A stretch of DNA of 64,000 nt from Prionace glauca. Its lineage: Eukaryota; Chordata; Chondrichthyes; Carcharhiniformes; Carcharhinidae. The translations under genes were made by a program, and so were the position numbers. This document shows positions 23,585 through 34,869 of the stretch, piece by piece; the first letter of the stretch is position 1, and every line of letters starts with the position of its first letter. The stretch covers positions 10,869,100-10,933,099 of the forward strand of contig CM075760.1 of assembly GCA_037974335.1 (NCBI GenBank), read 5' to 3'. The notes under the pieces were generated by a model. That model was not told where the DNA came from and made no database searches. It saw nothing but the letters and a program-made list of their open reading frames with translations.

Positions 23585-23732
23585 AGACATCTCTTCACTC
23601 AGAGGGCTGTAAGTTTTTTGGATTTGTCTTCCACAGGGACCCGTGGAGGCTGAGGATCATTGAATATATTCCAGGATGAGTTGGACTGATTTTTGATTGA
23701 CAAGGGTGTCAATGGTTATGGGGTACAGTCAA
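23585..23732 (+). mobile_element. CR1-like LINE 3' end fragment
   Basis: The sense strand carries a CTCTTCACTCAGAGGGCTG segment and a tail up to TATGGGGTACAGTC. The LINE B insertion begins directly after it. A related 3' end follows at 24386-24640. Confidence 0.5.
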
Positions 23733-24385
23733 GAACATAAGAACATAACAAATAGGAGCAGGAGTAGGCCATCTGGCCCTTCGAGCCTGCCCCGCCATTC
23801 AATAAGATCATGGCTGATCTGTCGTGGCTCAGTTCCACTTTCCGGCCCTCTCCCCATAACCCTTAATCCCTTCTCTTATCAAAAACCCAGGCGAATGGGA
23901 TGCTGACCTTCATAGCGAGGGGGATTGAATATAAAAGTAGGAAGGTCTTGCTGCAGCTGTATACGGCATGGGTGAGGCCGCAGCTGGAGTACTGTGTGCA
24001 GTTTTGGGCGCCGCACCTGCGCAAAGATATTTTGGCCTTGGAGGGAGTGCAGAGGAGGTTTACTAGGCTGATACCGGAGTTGAGGGGGTTGAGCTATGAG
24101 GAGAGGCTGAATAAACTAGGCTTGTACTCGTTAGAGTTTAGAAGAATGAGGGGAGATCTCATTGAGACGTATAAGATGATGAATGGGATGGATAGGATAG
24201 AGGTGGAGAAACTCTTCCCGCTCAAAAAAGACAGTAGGACTAGGGGGCACAGCCTCAAGATAAAGGGAGGGCGTTTTAGAACGGAGTTGAGGAGGAACTT
24301 CTTCACTCAAAGGGTGGTGAATCTCTGGAATTCTCTACCCGTTGAAGTGGTGGAGGCTGCCTCGCTAAATATTTTCAAGCAAAAG
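23733..24385 (-). mobile_element. LINE subfamily B copy with twin-priming inversion
   Basis: From 23733 to 23889 the 3' tail of subfamily B is antisense. From 23890 to 24385 the upstream part is in sense and encodes 160 or so residues without a stop, from ANGMLTFIARGIEYKSRKV through SLPVEVVEAASLNIF. In the intact element these parts adjoin almost exactly at the ends that are separated here. The minus strand therefore reads inverted 5' segment then 3' segment, the standard twin-priming product. Confidence 0.75.
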
Positions 24386-24645
24386 CTAACACATGGGGAG
24401 ATTTCATCACTCAAGGATGTGGTGAAGCTTTGGAATTCTCAACTGCTGAGGACAGTGGAATCTCAGTCATCAAGTATTTTCAGGGGAGAGATTGATTCAT
24501 TTCTAAATATTGAAGATATCAAGGGATATGGGTTTAGTGTGGGGAGGACGATACTGAGGTAGATGAGCCAATGATTTCATTGAATGATTTAAAAGGCTCA
24601 ATGGGCCAAATGGCCAACTGCAGCTCCTATTTGTTATGGTCTCTG
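24386..24645 (+). mobile_element. CR1-like LINE 3' end fragment
   Basis: The sense strand carries an ORF2 end (DVVKLWNSQLLRTVESQSS-like, FLNIEDIKGYGF) and a tail with GGGCCAAATGGCCAACTG. It is 5'-truncated or was split by the LINE B copy just before it. Confidence 0.6.
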
Positions 24646-25223
24646 TGTTCAAGACAGGAAGCAGTGAGCATGGATCTGACAATCAGTCTCAATCTGCACC
24701 TTCAGTAGAATTGGGAGGGTGAATATTAGATACAGCAGAGTGAGAATGGAGGGAGAGTGTTGGGATGGAGAATGAGAATGGAAACTAGAAATAAGAATAG
24801 AAACTAGAATTATCTGTTCTGAATTTCTATCCTGTTCTGACATTGATGACTTTTGCAGATGTGTTTTGCAGGATATTGAAAGAGGAATCACAGGCAAAAA
24901 TCTCAACTGTCACGTCCAGATCCAACATAGTCATATTCCTTGGGATCTGAATATCATTGGTCTTTGAATCTCAAAGGAAACATTATTGTCTGATCTGTCG
25001 ATTTGAATAAATTTCAAATGTCAGTGTGACTGGAAAAGCATCAACACACTGCCAGACTCGAGTGAGAGTGTTCCAGTGCACTGACTAATGAGCTTTAACC
25101 AGTTACACAGCCTGAATAAATATTACACCATTCACAGCGGAAGAGACTGTACTCATGTTGTGTATGTGTGGAAGAGGCTTTAACTGATTGTCCAAACAAG
25201 GCAGAGGCAAGGATACCTGCACC

Positions 25224-25898
25224 ATGGAGAATCTATGGAAATGTGCAGACTGTGGGAAGAGGTACAGATCCCCATCTCTGCTGGATGCTCATCGGCGTAG
25301 CCACACTGGGGAGAGGCCATTCATTTGCTCTCAGTGTGGGAAGGGATTCACTCTGTCATCCAGCCTGCAGAGACACCGGCGAGTTCACACTGGGGAGAGA
25401 CCGTTCACCTGCTCTCAGTGTGGGAAGGGATTCACTCGGTTATCTACTCTGCAGACACACCAGCGCATTCACACTAGGGAGAGACCATTCACCTGCTCTC
25501 AGTGTGGGGAGGGATTCACTCAGTCATCCAACCTTCGGAGACACCAGCGAGGTCACACTGGGGAGAAGCCATTCATCTGCTCTGTGTGTGGAGAGGGATT
25601 TACTGAGTCATCCAACCTGCGGAGGCACCAGCGAGTTCACACTGGGGAGAGACCATTCACCTGCTCTCAGTGTGGGAAGGGATTCAGTCAGTTATCCGAC
25701 CTGCAGACACACCAGCGAATTCACACTGGGGAGAGACCATTCACCTGCACTCAGTGTGGGAAGGGATTTGCTCGGTCATCCAGCTGGTGGAGACACCAGC
25801 GAGTTCACACTGGGGAGAGGCCATTTACCTGCTCTCAGTGTGGGAAGGGATTCAGAGTTTCATTCTTGCTGCTGAAACACCAACAAGTTCATGAGTGA
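25224..25898 (+). CDS. ZNF-4: C2H2 zinc-finger protein, 8 fingers
   Basis: The ATG at 25224 (CACCATGGAG) gives 224 residues that are fingers only. It begins [23 protein letters not shown], then seven [11 protein letters not shown]-type fingers, and ends HQQVHE. A longer reading from TTG at 25188 has no ATG and is not used. All eight fingers keep the C2-H2 ligands. The sixth helix is QLSDLQT and the seventh RSSSWWR, so DNA contacts differ along the array. The acceptor (TTTTGCAG) ends near 24871. P4 lies 2.6 kb upstream. ZNF-5 is its inverted duplicate, with the same distinctive RYR first finger but ten or more fingers, so the two have gained or lost fingers since duplication. It is intact and probably functional. 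Confidence 0.87.
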   Translation: MENLWKCADCGKRYRSPSLLDAHRRSHTGERPFICSQCGKGFTLSSSLQRHRRVHTGERPFTCSQCGKGFTRLSTLQTHQRIHTRERPFTCSQCGEGFTQSSNLRRHQRGHTGEKPFICSVCGEGFTESSNLRRHQRVHTGERPFTCSQCGKGFSQLSDLQTHQRIHTGERPFTCTQCGKGFARSSSWWRHQRVHTGERPFTCSQCGKGFRVSFLLLKHQQVHE

Positions 25899-26125
25899 TT
25901 ACATGAGGGTTGGATTCTGCTGTTACTGTTTAAGCTCAAAATTACATTTGGATTTTGTTCATTCTCACAGCTGGTCAATGGGGAGGGTTCCTTTCTGCTG
26001 GACTGGCTAATCCACAACTTTGCCTCCAATGGGCTGATGCTCTTTGAGCTTTGTTGCGAATACCTGGTTTCAAATTTCACAAGGATCATAAGAGTGTCTG
26101 GTGTTAGGAAGGTCAGAGATATTTA

Positions 26126-26605
26126 AGAACATAAGAAATAAGAAATAGGAGCAGGAGTAGGCCATCTGGCCCTTCGAGCCTGCCCTGCCATTCAATAAGA
26201 TCATGGCTGATCTGTCGTGACTCAGCTCCACCTTCCCGCCCTCTCCCCATAACCCTTAATCCCTTCTCTTATCAAAAACCCATCAACCCGTTTCTTAAAA
26301 ATATTTAGCGAGGCAGCCTCCACCACTTCAACGGGCAGAGAATTCCAGAGATTCACCACCCTTTGAGTGAAGAAGTTCCTCCTCAACTCTGTTCTAAACC
26401 GCCCCCCCTTTATCTTGAGGCTGTGCCCCCTAGTCCTACTGTCTTTTTTGAGCGGGAACAGTCTCTCCACCTCTATCCTATCCATCCCATTCATCATCTT
26501 ATACGTCTCAATGAGATCTCCCCTCATTCTTCTAAACTCTAACGAGTACAAGCCTAGTTTATTCAGCCTCTCCTCATAGCTCAATCCCCTCAACTCCGGT
26601 ATCTG
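26126..26605 (-). mobile_element. CR1-like LINE 3' part, subfamily B, antisense
   Basis: The minus strand has an unbroken frame of about 130 residues, from [16 protein letters not shown] to FLIREGIKGYGERAGRW, then the B tail. It begins abruptly at 26605 next to LINE D DNA. Confidence 0.85.
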
Positions 26606-26990
26606 TTTGAAACCCCCCAAATGTCCATCCAATTCCCTTTATAATTGTTCAGTGTCTCCATTTCCTCCACCCTCATAGGCAGTGAGTTCCGGGTCATTAC
26701 CGTTCGCTGCATCAAAATATTCTCCCTCGCATGCCCACCACCACCACCCTGCCCCCCACCCCCCCGCCACCGCACTTCTGATCCGAAACCTTCAATCTGT
26801 GTCCCTCTCATCATTATCCAATCAGCTAATAGGAACAGATTTTCTTTGTCCACCTTATCTAAACCTGTCAGGATCTTGTCCACCTCAATTAAATCTCCCC
26901 TCAACCTCCTTTGCTCCAAGGAGAACAACCCCAGCCTGACATTGACAATAAAGAACAAACTAACAGAATCAAATGGGAATGTTGAATTTG
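26606..26990 (-). mobile_element. LINE subfamily D 3' fragment, antisense
   Basis: The minus strand encodes LFSLEQRRLRGDLIEVDKI-like and NSLPMRVEEMETLNNYK-like pieces. Related copies are at 32760-33085 (plus) and 40985-41290 (minus). A C-rich CCACCACCACC run near 26740 disturbs the frame. LINE B interrupts the flank at 26990. Confidence 0.7.
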
Positions 26991-27355
26991 TGATGAATGG
27001 GATGGATAGGATAGAGGTGGAGAGACTCTTCCCGCTCAAAAAAGACAGTAGGACTAGGGGGCACAGCCTCAAGATAAAGGGGGGGCGGTTTAGAACAGAG
27101 TTGAGGAGGAACTTCACTCAAAGGGTGGTGAATCTCTGGAATTCTCTGCCCGTTGAAGTGGTGGAGGCTGCCTCGCTAAATATTTTTAAGAAACGGGTTG
27201 ATGGGTTTTTGATAAGAGAGGGGATTAAGGGTTATGGGGAGAGGGCGGGAAGGTGGAACTGAGTCACGACAGATCAGCCATGATCTTATTGAATGGCGGG
27301 GCAGGCTCGAAGGGCCAGATGGCCTACTCCTGTTCCTATTTCTTATGTTCTTATG
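26990..27355 (+). mobile_element. CR1-like LINE 3' end, subfamily B
   Basis: In sense it runs from [20 protein letters not shown] to the B tail (CCTATTTCTTATGTTCTTATG). One codon is lost in the LRRNF-TQRV segment. It sits inside the flank of LINE D: sequence before (GTTGAATTT) and after (GGACAATAAAGGAATTG) is contiguous in the copies at 32700 and 41330. Confidence 0.85.
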
Positions 27356-27827
27356 GACAATAAAGGAATTGGAATAACTCACCTTGGGTGTGGTTGAGTG
27401 AAATATATCAATCTGGAACTACCTACAGTCTTGTGGAAGTCTGGAATGTGTGGCTGGAAATCCTTAACAGCACTGTGAGTGTACTCTGGGTATTGTAGCA
27501 GTTCAAGAAGACAGTGTTGGGGCTGACCATGGCTGAAGCAGCTACATACAGCCACATATTCTGTTATAATTGAAGGACTGCAGATTGAATGTGAAGCATT
27601 ATGGGACACTATCTTGACCACATTCCTGTGACTGCTCAATTTCTGCAATCATGGACTATTAAAGCTGCTTAGCAGGGCCCCTCTCATCAGAATGTAGATA
27701 GCGGATCTGAGTAATCGACTGGTAACAGAATAGTCTGGGATGTGGTGAAGATCAGAAAGTCCTGAGTCTAGTGGTTCATTGTGATGGCATAAAGTCTGTT
27801 GTTGTAAGGTGTCTGGTCCACATGATC

Positions 27828-28396
27828 CGCAACTGGAGTGCTGTGTGCAGTTTTGGGCACCGCACCTGCGCAAGGATATTTTGGCCCTGGAAGGAGTGCA
27901 GAGGAGGTTTACTAGGCTGATACCGGAGTTGAGGGGGTTGAGCTATGAGGAGAGGCTGAATGAACTAGGCTTGTACTCGTTAGAGTTTAGAAGAATGAGG
28001 GGAGATCTCATTGAGACGTATAAGATGATGAATGGGATGGATAGGATAGAGGTGGAGAGAGACTCTTCCCGCTCAAAAAAGACAGTAGCACTAGGGGGCA
28101 CAGCCTCAAGGTAAAGGGGAGGCGGTTTAGAACAGAGTTGAGGAGGAACTTCTTCACTCAAAAGGTGGTGAATCTCTGGAATTCTCTGCCCGTTGAAGTG
28201 GTGGAGGCTGCCTTGCTAAATATTTTAAAGAAACGGGTTTATGGGTTTTTGATAAGAGAAGGGATTAGGGGTTATGGGGAGAGGGCGGGAAGGTGGAGCT
28301 GAGCCACGACAGATCAGCCATGATCTTATTGAATGGCGGGGCAGGCTCGAAGGGCCAGATGGCCTACTCCTGCTCCTATTTCTTATGTTCTTATGA
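27828..28396 (+). mobile_element. CR1-like LINE 3' part, subfamily B
   Basis: The sense strand runs from [21 protein letters not shown] to the B tail, with one frame break in the middle. The 150 bp before it (27680-27828) show no feature I recognise. Confidence 0.8.
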
Positions 28397-28680
28397 TGAG
28401 ATGGTCCAAAGCTGTCCATGAGCTGATCACACAGCCACATGATGCCTGATTGTTAGCTTGATTGGATATGTCTCTAATTGATTCATATTGTGATTGGTTC
28501 ATAACCAGCCAGGATGGGCTGCAATAAATGAATAAGAATGTGTGATTTTCTAAGTTCAGGGTACAGTTTGCATGGTGAGACTATTTGATGTTTGGAACAG
28601 ATCTGGGTGTCGACCGATTTGTCTTCAATCATTCTTGACGAACATGGCCAAGTTTTAGACTGTAAGATACATGTGCAGAA
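28397..28680. repeat. LTR-like repeat, related to 42630-42900
   Basis: Shared words with 42630-42900 include CATGAG.TGATCACA, TTGGATAT and GGGATGGGCT or its variant. The pair may be solo LTRs of one old family. No coding content is seen and the assignment is tentative. Confidence 0.35.
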
Positions 28681-28734
28681 TTAGGCCCTGGCACTAGGAC
28701 CTGGAAGGGAGCAGAAATATGAAACCCCACCCAC

Positions 28735-29400
28735 GTGCCGTTGTGTCACCAAGGCTGCGCATGCGCCCTACTCTCCGCTGATTCAAGATGGTGGCCTTTA
28801 ACCTGCGCTTCGTCTCAGGAAAAAGACCGGAAGCTGCAAACACAGATCTACGGGCTCATTTTCGAGATTTGAGGCCGTTACCAGATATTTAGAAACCCTC
28901 TACGTCCATACCTCGGTTTCATTGCTCTCGCTATGTTTCCCCATCCTTACGGGCTGCTGATGATACAGAGGAAGTTCTCTCCGATTGCTGTCACCCACAC
29001 TGCGCATGCTGTAAACGCCGTTGCTTACTGCGCATGCGAACCTCTTCCCGTGCGTTGGATGGGGACGCCTCATCTCCGCCTCTTTCACTCCGATTGGTTG
29101 GAGGATCACTCACTTCGTTCGGTCCTCCAGCCCCGCCTCCTCTTCCTATTGGCCCGGAGCTGCCGTCAATCATCCCCCTCGGGCATTGTGATGTGGAGCA
29201 TGCGCAGTGTCATTCCTGACCTTGGCGCTTGTTTGTCCCGGAGAAGCGGAGTCAGCGTTAGGCGGTGGCTGGGAGGGTCTGGAAACACTTTGTGGATCCG
29301 CTTCAGAATCATTGTCAGCTCCCTGGTTTGCAGCTGCGGGGCTTCTCCCTCCCTCCCGGGAACAGGCCCAGGTTAACGGCCCCATCCTGGCTCAGCCACT
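28735..29400 (+). promoter_or_regulatory. CpG-island ZNF promoter (P5)
   Basis: Strong NRF1-like palindromes occur at 28756-28766 (TGCGCATGCGC), 29001, 29028-29038 and near 29198. The cluster palindrome is present in variant form at 29100-29128 (GGAGGATC...GGTCCTCC), with ATTGG at 29093. Parts from 29196 to 29400 match P1. Downstream on the plus strand is only a truncated ZNF exon at 29.8 kb, so this promoter may be orphaned or may serve a more distant gene such as ZNF-6. Confidence 0.7.
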
Positions 29401-29817
29401 GGAGGATGGTTCACATCAGAGGATGGGGGAGGGGACAATAAATAAGAGGTTACACTTTGGCCTCAAATCAATGAGGACTCTGATCTCTGGGAAGGAAGGA
29501 AACCCTGGGAGGTGGACGGGGAGGATTCACAAACACCCGCTGGAGGGCCCAACACCCCCAATAAGATCCATTGGTTTTATTGTCAGTCTGCAGACAGAAG
29601 GTGGAGAACTGAACCCAGACAGAGGAAAGGGAGGAATAAAACTGGGAGTGGAGGAAAGAAATCCTGGAGATGATGAGATGGGTTTGGATTTCAGCCCAGG
29701 GAGGAGGGAGAGTGTTTGGGACAGGGTTTTTTTGATTTGGGGAACAAGAGAGGAAGAAATGTTCAAGAGAATTAGAATTGCCAATTCAAAATTTTTATCC
29801 TGGACTGACAGTGATTA

Positions 29818-30046
29818 ATTTTGTAAATTCCTTTTACAGGTGAGGTGAGGAAACATCACATCAAAATCAGACAGAATCTCTATTCATTAAAACTTGAATA
29901 TCCTAAGACTTTGAACGTGGAAGGAGAAATGTTTGTCCTCTGCCTGGAGGAGAAGATTTCAAACATCAGTGTGACGAGAAAAGCACCAAGACACACACAC
30001 ACCCGAGTGAGAGTGTTTCAGTGAATTGACTGTGGAAAGAGCTTTC
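29818..30046 (+). pseudogene. ZNF last-exon 5' relic
   Basis: The standard acceptor (AAATTCCTTTTACAG, ending near 29840) is followed by the leader (ATTAAAACTTGAATATCC, GAACGTGGAAGGAGAAATG). Text like that upstream of ZNF-6 follows (CATCAGTGTGACGAGAAAAG, AGACACACACACACCC, TGACTGTGGAAAGAGCTTT). The finger array is missing; the sequence runs into a 56-bp tandem duplication. Confidence 0.7.
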
Positions 30047-30160
30047 CTGGATTTTTGCTCTGTAACATGTCACTGTGTAATCCAACAATTAATCCAGTTC
30101 TCCTGGATTTCTGCTCTGTAACATGTCACTGTGTAATCCAACAATTAATCCAGTTCCCCT
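30047..30160 (+). repeat. 56-bp tandem duplication
   Basis: Two near-identical copies, starting at 30047 and 30103, share GCTCTGTAACATGTCACTGT. A third partial copy begins near 30159. Confidence 0.75.
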
Positions 30161-30169
30161 GGGTTGCTT

Positions 30170-30715
30170 CTCTGCAACATAATGTGAAGTTGTACGAATG
30201 AAGTAGTGGCATGATGGGAAAATTGGTCAAGTATTTGGTACAAAATTAGGAAAGCTGATCAAGCTATTCCAAAATGCCAGACCCCTGTAAGACTTAATAA
30301 GACTGACTCCGCATAACTTAAGACACAAATAAGATCAGAGGAGGTCAAGCTGTGCCTAATCTCTGTAAGACCTGATAAGGCTGACTCCACATGACCTAGA
30401 GCTGTATGAGTGAGACAAGATAAGGTCAGAAATGACAAAGTCATCGGCCTTCATCTTTTCTATAAAAAGGACAAGATAAAGGTATGAATGATGAAACAAA
30501 GCGTTTGAGGAGGTCAGCAGGTTGTACCATTATTTATGATGCCTCCATTAATCAAGAGCTGAATAAGCTCTGGTCATGCAAACTGATAATGATTCTGTAT
30601 AAAGGCTGAATTGATTCTTTATGTAAGGGCGGACTTGAAAAGGAATTAGCAAGTCGTAATGACAGCTCTCCAAACTCAAGTTTTTACCAATACTGCATGC
30701 AGTCTTTCAGAAAAC
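30170..30715. other. unidentified stretch, possibly an old solo LTR
   Basis: It holds an imperfect direct repeat around GACTGACTCCGCATAACTT and GCTGACTCCACATGACCT, and a TATAAAAAGG box near 30460. This recalls an LTR, but no termini or primer site are clear. No coding content is seen. Confidence 0.25.
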
Positions 30716-31885
30716 ATAAGAAATAGGAGCAGGAGTAGGCCATCTAGCCCTTCGAGCCTGCCCCACCATTCCATAAGATCATAGCTGATCTGAAGTGGCT
30801 CAGTTCCACTTTCCCGCTTTCTCCCCATAACCCTTAATCCCCTTGCCTACCAAAAACCTATCTACCCGTGTCTTAAATATATTTAGCGAGGCAGCCTCCA
30901 CCACTTCAACGGGCAGAGAATTCCAGAGATTCACCACCCTTTGAGTGAAGAAGTTCCTCCTCAACTCTGTTCTAAACTGTCCCCCCCCCCCCCTTATCTT
31001 GAGGCTGTGCCCTCTAGTCCTGCTGTCCTTTCTGAGCGGGAATAGTCTCTCCACCTCTATCCTATCCATCCCTTTCATCATCTTATATGTCTCTATAAGA
31101 TCCCCCCTCATCCTTCTAAACTCTAACGAGTACAAGCCCAGTCTATTCAGCCTCTCTTCATAGCTCAACCCCCTCAACTCCGGTATCAGCCTAGTAAACC
31201 TCCTCTGCACTCCCTCCAAGGCCAAAATATCCTTGAGCAACTGCGGCGACCAAAACTGCTCACAGTACTCCAGCTGCGGCCTCACCAATGCCCTATACAG
31301 CTGCAGCAAGATCTCCCTACTTTTATATTCAATCCCCCTCGCTATGAAGGCCAGCATCCCATTTGCCTTCCTGACCACCTGCTGTACTTGTAGGCTGAGT
31401 TTTTGCGACACATGCACAAGGACCCCCAGGTCCCTCTGCACCGTGGCATGCTGCAGCTTTTCGCCCTGTAAGTAGTAGCCCTTCCTACTATTATTCCTAC
31501 CAAACTGGATAACCTCACACTTGCCAACATTAAATTCCATCTGCCAGGTCCTCACCCACTCGCTCAGCCTATCTAGATCCCTCAGCAGACTTTCTACACC
31601 CTCCGCACAATTTGCTGTTCCACTTATCTTTGTGTCATCAGCAAATTTCAACACCCTACACTCAGCTCCCTCCTCCAAATCATCTATATAAATGATAAAT
31701 AGCAAAGGCCCCAGCACCGATCCCTGGGGCACTCCACTAATCACCAACCACCAATCCGAATAGAACCTTCTGTAACAACCTTTTGTGCGGCACCTTATCA
31801 AACGCCTTCTGAAAATCGAGAAACACCACATCCACCGGTTCCCCTCTATCCACCGCACTAGACACATCCTCATAGAATTCCAATA
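30716..31885 (-). mobile_element. CR1-like LINE subfamily B, longest copy (RT C-terminal half)
   Basis: On the minus strand an open frame of 357 residues ends at 30800. It covers RT motif B (SGVPQGSVLGPLLFIIYIDDL), the catalytic box (KFADDTKI, a FADD variant of YADD) and the thumb and connection region (WQMEFNVGKCEVIQFGRNN). The C-terminal [22 protein letters not shown] and NSLPVEVVEAASLNIFK parts and the B tail follow. Upstream the frame shifts within the palm (FLDFQKAFDKVPH-like region). It is 5'-truncated at about 31885, so the endonuclease and ORF1 are missing. It is the best reference for the many B fragments here. Confidence 0.88.
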
Positions 31886-32330
31886 AATTCATCAGACGAA
31901 TAAAGACGAGTTATTTTGTCGGAATGAACTTTATTGAGTCTTTCTACCGCAGTCAAGAAGCAGGAAAATTTCCACGTCAACACGGTACCAACTCGAGCTC
32001 TGATTTTTCACTGGCCATGATGGGGTAAGATAATAACGATTATGATCTACACTCAGAAGGTCTGCTTTTCAGTCCAGTGCTACTTGGAGTATTCTGTCAC
32101 TTCATTGACTATCAGGTCACAAATCAATCACCGTTTTTATCACAAATTTAGGATAAATTAATTTAAACAATGCCTGAGAACACTGGTTAATTTCTTAACC
32201 AACTACCTACCACTGTTTGTTGATTGGTCAGACCCCCCTTTTTACAGATTCAGGTATCTCAGCCACTGAACGCCAGCCGGTCCTGGGATAAGTTTAATCC
32301 CAACTCATTCCCAGTAAATATTCTCACCAG
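31886..32330. other. no recognisable feature
   Basis: AT-rich spacer between the LINE B copy and the right arm of the inverted duplication. It has an AATAAAG near 31900 and AACTTTATTGAG near 31930, but no element can be named. Confidence 0.35.
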
Positions 32331-32759
32331 GTCCTGTGTTGAGACCCTGCTAAGCAGCTTTAATGGTCCATAATTGCAGAAACTGACCACAGGAATGTGG
32401 TCAAGATAGTCCAGTCCCATAATGCTTCACATTCAATCTGCAGTCCTTCAATTGTAACAGAATATGTGTCTGTATGTAGCTGCCTCGGCCACGGTCAACC
32501 CCAACACTGCCTTCTTGAACTGCTACAATGTCTGTAAATACATCCACAGTGCTATTGGAGTGATTTCCAGCTACACATTCCAGACTCACTAACTGTAGGC
32601 GGATACCAGATTAATATATTAAATTCAACCACATCCAAGATGAGTTATCCCAATTTCATTATTGTCCAGGACAATATATTCACAATATCTTTAAAACAGA
32701 AATTCAACATTCCCATTTGATTTCAGGTATTAACATATTCTGTTAGTTTGTTCTTTATT

Positions 32760-33085
32760 GTTAATGTCAGACTGGGGTTGTTCCCCTTGGAACAAAGGAG
32801 GTTGAGGGGAGATTTGATAGAGGTGGGCAAGATTCTGACAGATTTAGATAAGGTGGACAAAGAAAAGTCGTTCCCATTCGCTGATAGGACAAGGACGAGG
32901 GGTACACAGATTTAAGGTTTTGAGTCAGAGATGCAGGGGGAGGAATGTGAGGAAGAATATTTTGCTGCAGTGAATGGTATTGACTTGGAACCAGCTCCCT
33001 ACGAGGGTGGAGGAAGTGGAAACAATCAATTACAAAGGAAATTGGATCGGCATCTGGGGGGTTTCAAACAGAAATGCTGACTAAA
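32760..33085 (+). mobile_element. LINE subfamily D 3' fragment
   Basis: In sense this is the counterpart of 26606-26990, with LFPLEQRRLRGDLIEVGKI-like and PTRVEEVETINYKGNW-like words in broken frames. It was present before the segmental duplication. Confidence 0.7.
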
Positions 33086-33399
33086 TATCTCTGACCTTCC
33101 TAACACCCTGTCACTCTGTGAAACTTGTGAAATTTAAAACAAGGTATTTGCAAAAAGACTCAAAGAGCATCAGCCCACTGGAGGCTGAGACTGGCCAGTC
33201 CAGCAGAAAGAAACCCTCCGACCTGCTCCAATGACCCACTGTGAGAATGAACAAAATGCAGTCCTGGATGTGAGAACAGAAACAATAACAGCAGAATCCA
33301 ACCCCTGTGAACTTGTTGGTGCCTCAGCAGCTGTGATGAAATTCTGAACCCTATTTATACACTGAGCAGATTTCTCCCCAGTGTAACCTCACTGATGTC

Positions 33400-34302
33400 T
33401 CAGCAGGTGGGATAACTGAGTGAATCTCTTCCCACACTGAGAGCAGGTAAACAGCCTCTCCCCATGTGAACTCGCTGGTGTGTCTGCAGGTTGGATAACT
33501 GACTGAAACCCTTCCCACACTGAGAGCAGGTAAACGGCTTCTCCCCAGTGTGAACTAGCTGGTGTCTCTGCAGGTGGAATTGTCCAGTGAATCCCTTTCC
33601 ACACTGAGAGCAGGTGAACGGTTTCTCCCCAGTATGAACACGCTGGTGTCTCTGCAGGCTGGAAAATTGAGTGAATCCCTTCCCACACTGAGAGCAGATG
33701 AACAGCCTCTCCCCAGTGTGAATTCGTTTGTGCTTCTGCATGTCAGATGACCGAGTGAATCCCTTCCCACACTGAGAGCAGGTGAATGGCCTCTCCCCAG
33801 TGTGAATACGTTGATGTGCCTGCAGGTCGGATAACCGAGTGAATCTCTTCTCACACTGAAAGCAGGTGAACGGCCTCTCCCCAGTGTGAATGCGCTGATG
33901 TGCCTGCAGGTCGGATAACCGAGTGAATCTCTTCTCACACTGAGAGCAGGTGAATGGCCTCTCCCCAGTGTGAATTCGCTGGTGTGTCTGCAAATTGGAT
34001 AACTGGTTGAATCGCTTCCCACACTCAGAGCAGGTGAATGGCCTCTCCCCAGTGTGAATTCGCTGGTGTCTCTGCAAAGTGGATAACACAGTGAATCCTT
34101 TTCCACACTGAGAGCAGGTGAATGGTCTCTCTCCAGTGTGAACTCGCTTGTGCAACTGCAGGTGGGAGTGTTGAATGAATCCCTTCCCACATTGAGAGCA
34201 GATGAATGGCCTCTCCCCAGTGTGGCTGCGCCGATGAGCATCCAGCAGATAGGGGAATCTGTATCTCTTTCCACAGTCTGTACATTTCCATGGTTTCTCC
34301 AT
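33400..34302 (-). CDS. ZNF-5: C2H2 zinc-finger gene, 10 in-frame fingers plus a frameshifted eleventh
   Basis: The ATG at 34302 opens [23 protein letters not shown], the same RYR first finger as ZNF-4. Nine TCSQC-type fingers follow with all ligands. Two neighbouring fingers (5 and 6) share the helix RLSDLQA, a recent finger duplication. After finger 10 one base is missing in the linker near 33464 (CACATGGGGAG where others have CACACTGGGGAG), so the last finger ([18 protein letters not shown]) reads in another frame. The current frame adds [16 protein letters not shown]-type residues and stops at 33400. The acceptor is near 34633. The bidirectional promoter P6 lies about 0.5 kb upstream. An in-frame TTG at 34338 is not a start. 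The gene is otherwise intact; losing one terminal finger may be tolerated. Confidence 0.8.
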   Translation of the reverse strand: MEKPWKCTDCGKRYRFPYLLDAHRRSHTGERPFICSQCGKGFIQHSHLQLHKRVHTGERPFTCSQCGKGFTVLSTLQRHQRIHTGERPFTCSECGKRFNQLSNLQTHQRIHTGERPFTCSQCEKRFTRLSDLQAHQRIHTGERPFTCFQCEKRFTRLSDLQAHQRIHTGERPFTCSQCGKGFTRSSDMQKHKRIHTGERLFICSQCGKGFTQFSSLQRHQRVHTGEKPFTCSQCGKGFTGQFHLQRHQLVHTGEKPFTCSQCGKGFSQLSNLQTHQRVHMGRGCLPALSVGRDSLSYPTC

Positions 34303-34869
34303 GATGCAGGCGACCTTGCCTCTGCCTTGGGTGGACAATCAGTTCAAGCCTCGTCCACACACACAATACGTGTTCAGTCTCTCCCCACTGTGAATGGTGT
34401 GATATTTATTCAGGCTGTGTAACTGGTTAAAGCTCTTCAGTCAGTGCACTGGAACACTCTCACTTGAATGTGGAAGTGTGTTGATGCTTTTCCAATCACA
34501 CTGATGTTTGAAATCTTTTCAAATCTCCTTCCAGGTTCAATGGCCGATGATATTCAGGTTCCAAGGAATATGACTCTGCCAGATCTAGACCTGACATTTG
34601 AAATTTCAGCCTGTGATTCCTCTTTCAATATCCTGTAAAACAAGTTGACACAAGTCATCAGTATCAGTACAGGATCGAAATTCAGAACAGACAATTCTAG
34701 TTTCTATGAAACATTCTTTCTCACTCATTCCACAAAGGCTACAAATCTCCATCTCACACACTTGCTCCATTCTCACTGTGTTGAATCTAATATTCACCCT
34801 CCCAATTCTCCTGAAGTTGATGATTGAGGCTGATTGACAGATCCACGCGTCTGCTTCCTGTCCTGTCCC

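Larger units (their letters stand above)
24650..27680 (+). repeat. left arm of inverted segmental duplication (ZNF-4 unit)
   Basis: This arm matches the reverse complement of 32330-34850 from a pre-exon block (GAATTGGGAGGGTGAATATT near 24709) through the ZNF array. It continues through the 3' flank, the LINE D fragment and the block ending ATTAAAGCTGCTTAGCAGGG near 27679. LINE B copies at 26126 and 26990 are absent from the other arm and so came later. Confidence 0.7.
32330..34850 (-). repeat. right arm of inverted segmental duplication (ZNF-5 unit)
   Basis: This is the reverse-complement counterpart of 24650-27680. It has the GCTAAGCAGCTTTAATGGTC block at 32349, LINE D at 32760-33085 (plus strand), the ZNF 3' flank at about 33110-33400, ZNF-5, and the pre-exon block near 34800. 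The spacer between the arms is about 4.65 kb and contains P5 and LINE B copies. Confidence 0.7.

Noticed and set aside
23697-24562. Host protein-coding gene at the 220-residue frame near 23.9 kb
   Set aside because: It is the C-terminal part of a CR1-like ORF2, present in many copies here.
25188-25223. N-terminal extension of ZNF-4 from position 25188 (and likewise 6635 and 34338)
   Set aside because: The codon there is TTG; the ATG downstream (25224, 6641, 34302) has a good context.
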